From Micromonospora sp. WMMD1120 (lineage in GTDB: Bacteria > Actinomycetota > Actinomycetes > Mycobacteriales > Micromonosporaceae): a DNA stretch of 64,000 nucleotides. Under the pieces are notes generated by a model. It saw only the letters and a program-made list of their open reading frames with translations, had not been told where the DNA came from and did no database searches. Position 1 is the first letter of the stretch. Each line of letters opens with the position of its first letter. Positions 43,957 to 51,519 of this stretch are shown in pieces. A program made the position numbers and the translations under genes. The stretch spans positions 900,501-964,500 of the forward strand of contig NZ_JARUBO010000005.1 of assembly GCF_029626235.1 (NCBI RefSeq), written 5' to 3'.

Positions 43957-44361
43957 ATGCGACTTCCGCGCATCCTTGCGCCCCGCGTCACCGCGAGCGC
44001 TCACTGCGACCTGCCGTGCGGCGTCTACGACCCGGCTCAGGCCCGGATCGAGGCCGAGTCGGTCAAAATGATCTGCGAGAAGTACCAGGCGAACACCGAC
44101 CCGGAGTTCCGCACCCGGGCGATCATCATCAAGGAGCAGCGCGCCGAGCTGGTCAAGCACCACCTCTGGGTGCTCTGGACCGACTACTTCAAGCCGCCGC
44201 ACTTCGAGAAGTACCCGAACCTGCACACCCTCTTCAACGAGGCCACCAAGCTCGCCGGCGCCGGTGGCGTCAAGGGCAGCCTCGACCCGGCCACCGCCGA
44301 CAAGCTGCTCGGGAAGATCGACGAGATCGCCAAGATCTTCTGGGAGACCAAGCAGGCGTGA
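43957..44361 (+). CDS. sodN: Nickel-containing superoxide dismutase precursor
   Basis: This 134-residue enzyme converts superoxide to oxygen and hydrogen peroxide. The nickel hook H-C-D-L-P-C-G-V-Y-D-P begins at residue 16, with His1, Cys2 and Cys6 of the mature enzyme as metal ligands. The preceding 15 residues (M-R-L-P-R-I-L-A-P-R...) form the propeptide cleaved by the divergent protease. The helical remainder is normal. ATG 43957 has TGGAGG in front. It is cytoplasmic in Streptomyces. The gene stop overlaps the next GNAT gene, an operon unit. Confidence 0.97.
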   Translation: MRLPRILAPRVTASAHCDLPCGVYDPAQARIEAESVKMICEKYQANTDPEFRTRAIIIKEQRAELVKHHLWVLWTDYFKPPHFEKYPNLHTLFNEATKLAGAGGVKGSLDPATADKLLGKIDEIAKIFWETKQA

Positions 44362-44879
44362 CCGCCGTGGTCACCCCGACGATCCGGCCGGCACGTCCCG
44401 AGGACGTGCCGGCCGTCGTCGCCATGGTGCACGATCTGGCGGAGTACGAGCGGGCCCCGGAGCAGTGTCACCTCACCACCGACCAGCTCACCTCGGCCCT
44501 CTTCGGGACCGCCCCGGCGCTCTTCGGCCACGTCGCCGTGGACGAGCACGACGCACCCCTCGGCTTCGCGCTGTGGTTCCTCAACTTCTCCACCTGGGCC
44601 GGTGTGCACGGCATCTACCTGGAGGACCTGTACGTCCGGCCGGCCGCGCGGGGCAGCGGGGCGGGTCGACTGCTGCTCGCGACGTTGGCCGACATCTGCG
44701 TACGACGCGGCTACCGACGGCTGGAGTGGTGGATGATCCACTGGAACCCCGCCGCCGGCTTCTACGCCTCGATCGGCGCGGAGCAGATGACCGACTGGGT
44801 CCCCTACCGGCTCAGCGGCGACGCGCTGCGGGAGCTGGCCGATCAGGCCAGCACCGCCGGCAGGCGTACGGACCACTGA
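44358..44879 (+). CDS. GNAT-family N-acetyltransferase
   Basis: This 173-residue protein starts at GTG 44358 (GTGA overlap with the sodN stop). The fold is typical: A-R-P-E-D-V-P-A-V-V-A-M-V near the start, L-E-D-L-Y-V-R-P-A-A-R-G-S-G-A-G-R-L-L-L with the acetyl-CoA loop near residue 97, and W-N-P-A-A-G-F-Y motifs at the end. It resembles diamine/thialysine N-acetyltransferases (SSAT-like). Coupling to sodN may be fortuitous. The substrate is unknown, but polyamine or lysine analog acetylation is possible. Confidence 0.88.
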   Translation: MTAVVTPTIRPARPEDVPAVVAMVHDLAEYERAPEQCHLTTDQLTSALFGTAPALFGHVAVDEHDAPLGFALWFLNFSTWAGVHGIYLEDLYVRPAARGSGAGRLLLATLADICVRRGYRRLEWWMIHWNPAAGFYASIGAEQMTDWVPYRLSGDALRELADQASTAGRRTDH

Positions 44880-44911
44880 CCGGGTAGAGTCCCCGACCGG
44901 GGGGATGAGGC

Positions 44912-45319
44912 GTGACTCAACTGACTGGCCAACCAGTGACCGACGACGACGTGGTGCACCTCACGGTGCCTGCCGACGGCGGTTACCTCGGCGTGCTCCG
45001 CACCGCCACCGCCGGTCTCGCGGCCCGGTTGCAGTTCGCGCTGGACGAGATCGAGGATCTGCGCATCGCCGTCGACGAGGCGTGCGCGATGCTGCTGGCC
45101 ATCGCCACCCGGGACGCCGAGCTGGAGTGCCGATTCGCCGTCACCGACGACGCGTTGACCATCGAGGTGACGGTGCCGACGGTGCGCGGCGCGATGCTGC
45201 CCGCCGAGTCGTCCTTCGCGTGGAAGGTGCTCACCGCGCTGACGAGTTCGGCGTCCGCCTCCGCCGCCGACGGTCGGGCCACGATCGCACTGCTCACCCG
45301 CCGCTCCGGCGGCTACTGA
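44912..45319 (+). CDS. Anti-sigma factor / ATP-binding kinase (RsbW-like)
   Basis: This 135-residue protein of the HATPase_c family starts at GTG 44912. The characteristic features are V-P-A-D-G-G-Y-L-G-V-L-R at the start, L-D-E-I-E-D-L-R-I-A-V-D-E-A-C near residue 50, and a C-terminal segment F-A-W-K-V-L-T-A-L. The ATP-lid motifs are partially reduced. Such proteins bind sigma factors of the SigB type or phosphorylate anti-anti-sigma factors. There is no partner sigma gene adjacent. Its 3' end lies inside a 24-base tandem repeat that contains the stop codon. Confidence 0.82.
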   Translation: MTQLTGQPVTDDDVVHLTVPADGGYLGVLRTATAGLAARLQFALDEIEDLRIAVDEACAMLLAIATRDAELECRFAVTDDALTIEVTVPTVRGAMLPAESSFAWKVLTALTSSASASAADGRATIALLTRRSGGY

Positions 45320-45382
45320 CCGGCGCCCGCCGGCGGCCACTGACCGGCGCCCGCCGGCGGCCACTGACCGGCGCCCGCCGGC
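45311..45382 (+). repeat. 24-bp tandem repeat x3 spanning the anti-sigma stop codon
   Basis: Three copies at 45311-45334, 45335-45358 and 45359-45382 share the core CTGACCGGCGCCCGCCGGC. The first copy contains the last codons and the TGA stop of the anti-sigma gene. Each following unit repeats a G-G-H-stop, so duplication kept the reading frame closed. Confidence 0.85.
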
Positions 45383-45418
45383 GGGTGTGTCCCTCGGGTC
45401 GGCGGCGCGCCGACACCC

Positions 45419-45808
45419 TCACTCGAAGCCGAGGGCGCGGGTCGTCGGCGGACTGACCAGCAGCCAGGCCACGCCCAGGCCGAGCACCATCAACGGCACG
45501 CCCAGCCAGCCCAGCCCAGCCTGGATCATGAACCACCCGATCGGCAGCAGCATGAGCTGGAGCACTATCGCGGGGGCCCGCGCGCCCGCCTGACGGCGCA
45601 GCAGCGCCCGGCCCAGCGCCCAGAGCGCCACCGCCGCCCCGATGGCGAACACCGTCACCAGCAGCGCGGCGAGCAGATCGGTGCGGGTGGCGGTGAGGTC
45701 GGCCCAGACCAGCCACACGGCGACCAGCCCGACGGCTGCCGCCTCCGCCCACAGCAGCCGGACGGCCCAGCGGAGCGTGACGGGAATCGGAGCCGAGTCG
45801 ATGGTCAC
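45419..45808 (-). CDS. Small membrane protein with four helices
   Basis: This 129-residue protein starts at GTG 45808. It is mostly hydrophobic with about four membrane helices (LLWAEAAAVGLVAVWLVW, DLLAALLVTVFAIGAAVALWALG, IVLQLMLLPIGWFMIQAGL, WLGVPLMVLGLGVAWLLVS). It has a short charged loop R-R-Q-A-G-A-R-A-P between helices 2 and 3, and its pattern resembles the actinobacterial DUF4345/Integral membrane type. Function unknown. Its start is 43 bases from the divergent lipid kinase gene. Confidence 0.75.
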   Translation of the reverse strand: MTIDSAPIPVTLRWAVRLLWAEAAAVGLVAVWLVWADLTATRTDLLAALLVTVFAIGAAVALWALGRALLRRQAGARAPAIVLQLMLLPIGWFMIQAGLGWLGVPLMVLGLGVAWLLVSPPTTRALGFE

Positions 45809-45851
45809 GCGCGCCACGATACCCGGGCCGGCGAGAGGTACAGTGCCGCCC

Positions 45852-46802
45852 ATGCGGGCCGTCCTGGTGGTCAATCCGAAGGCCACCACCACCAGCGAAC
45901 GCAGCCGGGACGTGCTCGTCCGGGCGCTGCGCAGCGAAGTCGACCTCAGCGTGCGCTACACCCGCCGACGCGGGCACGCCACCGCCCTGGCCCGGGAGGC
46001 CGCCGTGGAGGGGGTCGACGTTGTCGTCACCCTCGGTGGCGACGGCACGGTGAACGAGGTGGTGAACGGTCTGATGACGGCCGAGCTGCCGACCCGCTCC
46101 GACGACGCCCCGATGGCGGACCGGCTGCCCGCGCTGGCGACCGTCCCGGGCGGCTCCACGAACGTCTTCGCCCGCGCCGTGGGACTGCCCCGGGAGTGGC
46201 CGGAGGCCACCAGCATGATCCTGGAGGGGCTGCGGCTGGGTCGGAGCCGGACGGTGGGGCTCGGCCGCGCGGACGACCGCTACTTCACCTTCTGCGCCGG
46301 GTTCGGCCTGGACGCCGCGGTCATCCACCGGGTGGAGCAGGCCCGGCGCAAGGGTCGGGTGTCGACGCCGTCGCTCTACCTGCGCTCGATCATGAGCCAG
46401 TACTTCTTCGCCTCGGACCGGCGGCACCCGGCGATCGTTCTGGAGCGGCCGGGCGAGCCGGCGGAAGCCGAGCTGGCCACCGTCATCATCCAGAACACGG
46501 CGCCCTGGACGTACCTGGGTGACCGGGAGGTCAACCCGAACCCGAGCGCGTCGTTCGATCTCGGGCTGGACGTGCTGGCGTTACGTCAGCTCCGGGTGGC
46601 TAGCACAACACGGACAGTGACGCAGTTCCTGGGTCGGCAACCAAATCCGCGCGGGCGTCAGGTGTTACGACTCCATGACACAGCGGAGTTCACGCTGGTC
46701 TCCAACCGTCCGCAGGCGTTCCAGCTCGACGGCGACTATCTCGGCGAGCGGGAGAAAGTCAGATTCACCTCCGTTCCCGCCGCACTGAGAGTAATCTGCT
46801 AG
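45852..46802 (+). CDS. Diacylglycerol/sphingosine-type lipid kinase
   Basis: This 316-residue kinase of the DAGK catalytic family phosphorylates lipid alcohols with ATP. The glycine-rich V-V-T-L-G-G-D-G-T-V-N-E-V-V-N-G lies near residue 60 and V-P-G-G-S-T-N-V-F-A-R near 100. The beta-sandwich part has Q-L-D-G-D-Y-L-G near the end. ATG 45852 is chosen, and a GTG at 45843 is possible. It probably acts on diacylglycerol or a related lipid at the membrane. In Mycobacterium a similar gene (Rv3218-like) neighbours whiB1, as here. The distance to whiB is 447 bases. Confidence 0.88.
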   Translation: MRAVLVVNPKATTTSERSRDVLVRALRSEVDLSVRYTRRRGHATALAREAAVEGVDVVVTLGGDGTVNEVVNGLMTAELPTRSDDAPMADRLPALATVPGGSTNVFARAVGLPREWPEATSMILEGLRLGRSRTVGLGRADDRYFTFCAGFGLDAAVIHRVEQARRKGRVSTPSLYLRSIMSQYFFASDRRHPAIVLERPGEPAEAELATVIIQNTAPWTYLGDREVNPNPSASFDLGLDVLALRQLRVASTTRTVTQFLGRQPNPRGRQVLRLHDTAEFTLVSNRPQAFQLDGDYLGEREKVRFTSVPAALRVIC

Positions 46803-47249
46803 GTCTCGGGTACTGCCCAAGGTCGACACGGTGGCCACAACGGGTCGGCACGGCCACCGCCACACCGAGGGGCAGGTGCCGGAAATGTCAGCAATGTCAC
46901 GCGGACTGTACTATATTGATCCTCGACTGTGGCACGCCGGGTAACCAGGAAAGCACTGGAATCCGGACAAACGGGTTGTGGGCTTGCTCACCGCCCGGAG
47001 TTTTTCCGAGCGTCACCCTTGACATCACGAGAGTTCGTGAAAGTATTCACAAGCGAACTTGAGTTACCGGGACAACGCCTGGATATGCTCGACAGGTTGA
47101 GCTGTTCCAGCAGGTCCCCGGCGCTGAACGCCTGCTCACGCGCTGCCGAATGGACAGACGCTAACCGTCACCATCGGCATTGCGGATGCATATAGGAAAA
47201 GCACGACACGCAAAATTGCCACCCATCCAGAATGAGGAGTGTTGCCGCC
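46803..47249 (+). promoter_or_regulatory. Long non-coding upstream region of the whiB1-like gene
   Basis: 447 bases without a gene, AT-richer than flanking DNA around 46880-47230. Features are a TTGACA at 47019-47024 with an AT-rich region 18-19 bases later, a CRP-like dyad at 47036-47051, and the ribosome site GAGGAG just before the ATG at 47250. I see no RNA gene or riboswitch class. A long 5' leader is likely if the TTGACA promoter is used. Confidence 0.6.
47036..47051. promoter_or_regulatory. Candidate CRP/Crp-type site
   Basis: The sequence C-GTGA-AAGTAT-TCAC-A (47036-47051) matches the GTGA-N6-TCAC consensus exactly, and its GTGAA / TTCAC arms are symmetric. In Mycobacterium whiB1 transcription is controlled by CRP and Cmr, so the position is suggestive. 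It overlaps the place where the -10 of a TTGACA promoter would lie. Confidence 0.55.
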
Positions 47250-47507
47250 ATGGACTGGCGTCACCATGCTGTCTGCCGCGACGAGGACCCGGAGCTGTTC
47301 TTCCCGATCGGGACGTCCGGGCCGGCTCTCCTGCAGGTCGAGCAGGCCAAGGCCGTCTGCAGGCGCTGCTCCGTGACCGACCAGTGCCTGCAGTGGGCAC
47401 TCGAGTCCGGTCAGGACGCGGGCGTCTGGGGCGGAATGAGCGAGGAGGAGCGGCGCGCCGTCAAGCGACGCGGCGGCCTCCGGGTGCTGCGCGCTCACTC
47501 CGCCTGA
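47250..47507 (+). CDS. whiB1: WhiB-family iron-sulfur regulator (WhiB1/WblE-like)
   Basis: This 85-residue protein starts at ATG 47250 after GAGGAG. It carries the four cysteines of a WhiB [4Fe-4S] cluster: C9 in H-A-V-C-R-D-E, C37-x-x-C40 (C-R-R-C) and C46 (Q-C-L-Q-W-A-L). The G-V-W-G-G turn follows, then a basic C-terminus E-E-R-R-A-V-K-R-R. WhiB1-type proteins sense nitric oxide and bind the vegetative sigma factor SigA region 4. Length and sequence fit WhiB1/WblE, which is essential in Mycobacterium. The gene lies after a lipid kinase gene and before the sulfite operon, a partly conserved order. Confidence 0.93.
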   Translation: MDWRHHAVCRDEDPELFFPIGTSGPALLQVEQAKAVCRRCSVTDQCLQWALESGQDAGVWGGMSEEERRAVKRRGGLRVLRAHSA

Positions 47508-47524
47508 TCCCCAACGACACAGCC

Positions 47525-47558
47525 GAACGCCCCGGTGGGTCCGCCCGCCGGGGCGTTC
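47525..47558. terminator. Bidirectional hairpin between whiB1 and the chelatase gene
   Basis: The arms GAACGCCCCGG (47525-47535) and CCGGGGCGTTC (47548-47558) are exact over 11 bases with a 12-base loop. It lies between convergent genes and could serve both. Confidence 0.8.
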
Positions 47559-47580
47559 CGCTGTCCGGCGCCGGCACGGG

Positions 47581-48369
47581 TCACCCCGCTGCGTCGTCCA
47601 CCCGACGCAGCACCAGGTCCACCAACTCGGGCGCGTCGGTCAGCGGCCCGGCCACCGCCACCGCGCCCGCCGACCGGGCCGCCTCGGCCACCGCGTCGTG
47701 GAAGAGACCCGGCGCCAGGAAGTACGCGGACACCGCGACCCGGCGCGCGCCGGCCGCCCGCAGCCGGGTCACCGCCACACCGGCCGCCGGAGGCGCCGCC
47801 GAGGCGTACGACACGCGGCAGGGCACCCCGAGCTGCACGCCGAGCGCGTCGGCCACCCGGCCCACCGAGCGGCGCGCCCGCGCGTCCCGGGTGCCCGCGG
47901 CCGCCAGCACCAGCGCGTCGAAGCGGCCCGGCCGCGCCTCGTCGAGCCGACGGCGCAGCCCGGCCAGCAGCCCCGCGTCGGCGTCCCCCGCCGCCGGGCC
48001 GAGCACGTCGGTCACCCGTACGTCGAGCGCCGGCCCGCCCTGCGCGGCGGCGGCGACCGCCGCGGGGATGTCCACCCGACGGTGGTACGCGGCGGTCAGC
48101 AACAGCGGCACCAGCACCGCCCGCCGGTGCCCGGCCATGGCCAGGTCGCGCAGCACCTCGGTCGGCCCCGGCTCGGTGTGGTCCAGCCAACTGGCATGGA
48201 CCGGCGTGCCCGGCCGCGCCACCGACACGGCCCGGGCCAGCGCCCGGGTGGCGTCGGCCGCCCGTGGATCGCTGCTGCCGTGCGCGACGAGCACCACCGG
48301 GTCCGCCCCGCCGGCCGTGGCGGGGCCGGTGCGGGACGTGGCCGGGGAGGTCAGACGTGCAGCCCGCAC
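47581..48369 (-). CDS. Sirohydrochlorin chelatase-like protein (CbiX/SirB family)
   Basis: This 262-residue protein starts at GTG 48369, overlapping the cysH 3' end by 19 bases. The motif V-V-L-V-A-H-G-S-S-D-P-R near residue 22 and a second H-x-x-x-x-P pattern are typical of CbiX chelatases. These insert Fe or Co into sirohydrochlorin, the precursor of siroheme. In Mycobacterium a similar gene (Rv2393/che1) follows cysH in the sirA-cysH-che1 operon. The long form contains two related halves. It would provide siroheme for the sulfite reductase of the same operon. Confidence 0.85.
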   Translation of the reverse strand: MRAARLTSPATSRTGPATAGGADPVVLVAHGSSDPRAADATRALARAVSVARPGTPVHASWLDHTEPGPTEVLRDLAMAGHRRAVLVPLLLTAAYHRRVDIPAAVAAAAQGGPALDVRVTDVLGPAAGDADAGLLAGLRRRLDEARPGRFDALVLAAAGTRDARARRSVGRVADALGVQLGVPCRVSYASAAPPAAGVAVTRLRAAGARRVAVSAYFLAPGLFHDAVAEAARSAGAVAVAGPLTDAPELVDLVLRRVDDAAG

Positions 48370-49112
48370 TCGGTCTTCTCGAACATGGCCCACCGGCCGG
48401 CCCGGGCGTCCTCGCCGGCCTTCGTCCGACGGGTGCACGGCCAGCAGCCGATCGAGCCGTAACCCTGCTTGAACAGCTCGTTCACCGGCACGTTGAAGCG
48501 GGCGATGTACGCGTCCACGTCCCGCTGCGACCACGCCGCGATCGGGTTGACCTTGACCTTGCCGCGCCGGGCGTCGAACGTCACCACAGGGGTGTTGGCC
48601 CGGGTCGGCGACTCGTCCCGGCGCAGGCCGGCAGCCCAGGCGTCGTACCCGGTGAGCGCCCGCTCCAGCGGCTCCACCTTGCGCAGTTGGCAGCAGTCGT
48701 CCGGGGACTTGTTGAACAGCCGGGGGCCGTACTGGCCGTCCTGCTGGCCGACGGTGAGCCGGGGCCGGATCGACCGGACGTTCACCGGCAGCGTCCGGGC
48801 GACCTCGTCGCGCACCCGCAGCGTCTCCGGGAAGTGCAGGCCGGTGTCGAGGAAGACCACGTCGACCCCCGGCGCGACCCGGGACACCAGGTGCGCCAGC
48901 ACGGCGTCGGCCATCGAGCTGGTGACGCAGAAGCGGTCACCGAACGTCTCCGCCGCCCAGCGGGCGATCTCCAGCGCCGGAGCGCCCTCCAGGTCGGCGG
49001 CGGCCTGCTCGGCCAGCGCGCGCAGCTCGTCCGGGCCGCGCCGGGAGGCGTCGGCGGGGGCCGGACCACCCGGGCCGACCAGGCGCAGGCTCGTGGCCGA
49101 GACGAGGCTCAT
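48351..49112 (-). CDS. cysH: Assimilatory adenylylsulfate / phosphoadenylylsulfate reductase
   Basis: This 253-residue enzyme reduces activated sulfate (APS or PAPS) to sulfite. It has the PP-loop region S-S-M-A-D-A-V near residue 65 and the cysteines that bind a [4Fe-4S] cluster: C-C in D-D-C-C-Q-L near 140, C-x-x-C in I-G-C-W-P-C near 223, then the catalytic C-terminal E-C-G-L-H. The cluster motif indicates APS specificity (APS reductase), which is usual in actinobacteria. ATG 49112 overlaps the upstream 53-residue gene by four bases. It is the third gene of the sulfur operon. Confidence 0.94.
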   Translation of the reverse strand: MSLVSATSLRLVGPGGPAPADASRRGPDELRALAEQAAADLEGAPALEIARWAAETFGDRFCVTSSMADAVLAHLVSRVAPGVDVVFLDTGLHFPETLRVRDEVARTLPVNVRSIRPRLTVGQQDGQYGPRLFNKSPDDCCQLRKVEPLERALTGYDAWAAGLRRDESPTRANTPVVTFDARRGKVKVNPIAAWSQRDVDAYIARFNVPVNELFKQGYGSIGCWPCTRRTKAGEDARAGRWAMFEKTECGLHV

Positions 49113-49270
49113 CGGGTCACCGCCCGACTCAGCAGCCCGGTGAAGCGCACCGCGAAGACCCGGGCACAGGCGTGGCACTCCCAGGCGCCGTGGCCCGCCT
49201 CGTGCGGCCGGAGATCCTCCTCGCCGCAGTACGGGCAGTACAGAGGTGCCGCTCGGTTCTCGCTGCTCAC
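49109..49270 (-). CDS. 53-residue zinc-ribbon protein in the sulfur operon
   Basis: This tiny protein starts at GTG 49270 and overlaps both the sulfite reductase stop (GTGA) and the cysH start (ATGA). Two C-x-x-C pairs, C-P-Y-C-G near residue 12 and C-H-A-C near 32, form a zinc ribbon or rubredoxin-like knuckle. The rest is hydrophilic with a C-terminal A-V-R-F-T-G-L-L. Its placement between sir and cysH in a tight operon suggests a role in electron transfer or assembly, but no biochemistry is known to me. Confidence 0.82.
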   Translation of the reverse strand: MSSENRAAPLYCPYCGEEDLRPHEAGHGAWECHACARVFAVRFTGLLSRAVTR

Positions 49271-50979
49271 CGCAGTTCCTCCTCGTCGACTCTGATCACC
49301 CAGTTGGCGAACGACTCGCCCTCGCTCCGGCCGGCCAGGTAGCGCAGGGCCAGCCGTTCCACGTACTCCGGAAGCTCCTCGGCGGTGGTCTTCAGGCCGC
49401 GCAGCTTGCGGCCGAAACCGGCGGTCTGCCCCTGGGCCATGCCCAGCCCACCGCCCAGGTGCACCTGGAAGCCCTCCACCTGCTGGCCGTCCGGTCCGAC
49501 CACCAGCTGGCCCTTGAGCCCGATGTCGGCCACCTGGGTCCGCGCGCACGCGTTCGGGCAGCCGTTGATGTGGATCGAGATGTCCGCGTCGAAGTCGCGC
49601 AGCCGCTGCTCCAGCCGGGCCACCAGCTCCTCACCGCGCGCCTTGGTCTCGACGATGGCGAGCTTGCAGTACTCGATGCCGGTGCACGCCATGGTGCCGC
49701 GCCGCCAGGCCGACGGCCGGGCCTCCAGACCGATTTCACGCAGCGCGTCGACCAGCGACTCCGTCCGCTCCGACGGCACGTCGAGCACCAGCAGCTTCTG
49801 GTACGGCGTGAGCCGCACCCGGTCGCTGCCGTGCGCCTCGACCACGTCGGCGAGCTGGCTGAGCTGCACCCCGGAGACCCGGCCGACCACCGGGGCGGCG
49901 CCCACGTAGTGCCGCCCGTCGGCCTGCTCGTGCACGCCCACGTGGTCGATCGGCTTCGCCGGCAGGGTGGGCGCCGGGCCGTCGAGCAGCGTCCGGCCGA
50001 GGTACTCCTTCTCCAGGACCTCGCGGAAGCGCTCGATGCCCCAGTCGGCCACCAGGAACTTCAGCCGGGCCCGGTTGCGCAGCCGGCGGTAGCCGTAGTC
50101 GCGGAAGATCCCGACCACCCCGGCCCACACGTCCGGCACCTCGGCCAGCGGCACCCAGACACCGAGACGCTTGGCGAGCATCGGGTTGGTGGAGAGGCCA
50201 CCGCCGACCCAGACGTCGAAGCCGGGACCGTGCTCGGGGTGGTCGACACCGAGGAACGCGACGTCGTTCGACTCGTACGGGGTGTCCACCAGCCAGGAGA
50301 TGGACGTCTTGAACTTACGGGGCAGGTTGGAGAACTGCTTGTCGCCGACGTACCGGGAGACGATCTCGTCGATCGCCGGCGTCGGGTCCAGGACCTCGTC
50401 CCGGGCCACCCCGGCGACCGGGCTGCCCAGCACGATGCGCGGGCAGTCGCCGCACGCCTCGGTGGTCTGCAGACCGACCGACTCCAGCCGGCGCCAGATC
50501 TCCGGCATGTCCTCGACCCGGATCCAGTGGTACTGGATGTTCTGCCGGTCGGTGATGTCGGCGGTGTCCCGGGCGAACTCCCGGGAGATGTCCGCGATCA
50601 CCCGTAGCTGGGCCAGGCTGAGCTGGCCACCGTCGATGCGGACCCGGAGCATGAAGAACTCGTCCTCCAGCTCGTGCGGCTCCAACACGGCCGTACGCCC
50701 ACCGTCGATGCCCGCCTTGCGCTGGGTGTAGAGGCCCCACCAGCGGAACCGGCCGCGCAGATCCTGCGGGTCGATCGAGGCGAAGCCCCGGTGCGCGTAG
50801 ATGTTCTCGATGCGGGCCCGTACGTTGAGCGGATCGTCGTCCTTCTTGATCCGCTCGTTGGGGTTGAGCGGCTCACGGTGGCCGAGCGCCCACTGACCCT
50901 CGCCCCGTGGCCGACGCGCTGCCCGGGCCGGTCGGGCCGCGGGGTCGTCGGATCGGGCCGGGATGCTGCTGACCGCCAT
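49267..50979 (-). CDS. sir: Ferredoxin-dependent sulfite reductase (SirA type)
   Basis: This 570-residue siroheme/[4Fe-4S] enzyme reduces sulfite to sulfide with six electrons from ferredoxin. Two ferrodoxin-like half domains are visible (about 90-160 and 330-400). The cluster motif C-T-G-I-E-Y-C-K then C-P-N-A-C lies near residues 430-480 (C-x5-C and C-x3-C), with T-D-R-Q-N-I-Q-Y-H-W near 145. The length fits the actinobacterial SirA. ATG 50979 has ACGGAGGA in front. Its 5' leader (about 220 bases) contains a short cysteine-containing ORF. First gene of sir-zinc ribbon-cysH-chelatase. Confidence 0.95.
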   Translation of the reverse strand: MAVSSIPARSDDPAARPARAARRPRGEGQWALGHREPLNPNERIKKDDDPLNVRARIENIYAHRGFASIDPQDLRGRFRWWGLYTQRKAGIDGGRTAVLEPHELEDEFFMLRVRIDGGQLSLAQLRVIADISREFARDTADITDRQNIQYHWIRVEDMPEIWRRLESVGLQTTEACGDCPRIVLGSPVAGVARDEVLDPTPAIDEIVSRYVGDKQFSNLPRKFKTSISWLVDTPYESNDVAFLGVDHPEHGPGFDVWVGGGLSTNPMLAKRLGVWVPLAEVPDVWAGVVGIFRDYGYRRLRNRARLKFLVADWGIERFREVLEKEYLGRTLLDGPAPTLPAKPIDHVGVHEQADGRHYVGAAPVVGRVSGVQLSQLADVVEAHGSDRVRLTPYQKLLVLDVPSERTESLVDALREIGLEARPSAWRRGTMACTGIEYCKLAIVETKARGEELVARLEQRLRDFDADISIHINGCPNACARTQVADIGLKGQLVVGPDGQQVEGFQVHLGGGLGMAQGQTAGFGRKLRGLKTTAEELPEYVERLALRYLAGRSEGESFANWVIRVDEEELR

Positions 50980-51111
50980 CGCGGCGTCCTCCGTTGTCTG
51001 CGGTGCCTCTGGCGTGCGGGGCGCGGCGGCCGGCCCGCGGCGAGCGGGCGGGACAACGGTGTCTGGGACAGCCGGCGCGGAGCGCGCCCGAGACGGATTG
51101 GTCGGGCGTCG

Positions 51112-51198
51112 TCAGTTGGCCGGACAGATCGCGCTGCGCACGCGGCCGTAATCAACGTGGCGTCGAGCCACGAAGCGGCGGACGACTGCGGCGGTCAT
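51112..51198 (-). CDS. 28-residue leader peptide of the sulfur operon
   Basis: An ATG at 51198 opens a 28-codon ORF that ends in TGA, 132 bases before the sulfite reductase ATG. It encodes ...RRHVDYGRVRSAIC-PAN. The R-R-H-V-D-x-x-R-V-x-S-A-I-C pattern is that of actinomycete 'putative leader peptides' found ahead of sulfur genes. In mycobacteria comparable cysteine-rich leader ORFs act as cysteine-responsive attenuators. Here there is a single Cys codon, close to the end. Short alternative stems lie in the 51000-51100 region. Attenuation is inferred. Confidence 0.75.
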   Translation of the reverse strand: MTAAVVRRFVARRHVDYGRVRSAICPAN

Positions 51199-51348
51199 GC
51201 GCCCATGCTGCCACACCCCACAGGGACCGGCCAATGTCCGCGTGCGGCATCCCACATCACGGGCCAGCCCTCCGCACGTCCCCTACCCCCGGCCCTGATC
51301 CCCGATCCTGGTCCCCCGCCCCCGCCCCGGCCCAGGGCCCCCGGCCCA

Positions 51349-51421
51349 CGCGATCTTGCACTTCTTGTCGCGACATATAGGGCAGTGCACCCATACCGAC
51401 GACTGAAACTGCAAGATCGCG
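51349..51421. repeat. Intergenic palindrome, CGATCTTGCAC family, copy 3
   Basis: The arms CGCGATCTTGCACTT (51349-51363) and AACTGCAAGATCGCG (51407-51421) have one mismatch. It lies between divergent genes, unlike most copies. The left flank is C-rich (51300-51345) and the right flank consists of GGGTGGGG runs (51422-51470). Confidence 0.85.
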
Positions 51422-51519
51422 GGTGGGGTTCGGGTGGGGTTCGGGTGGGGTGGGGGTGGGTGGTTTGCGGGGTGGGCCCGGGAGGGCTGAGGGCGTGGCA
51501 GGCTCGGGCCGTGGGGGGA

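Noticed and set aside
50980..51111. SAM or other known riboswitch ahead of the sulfur operon
   Set aside because: I see no class-specific core. A leader peptide explains the region better.
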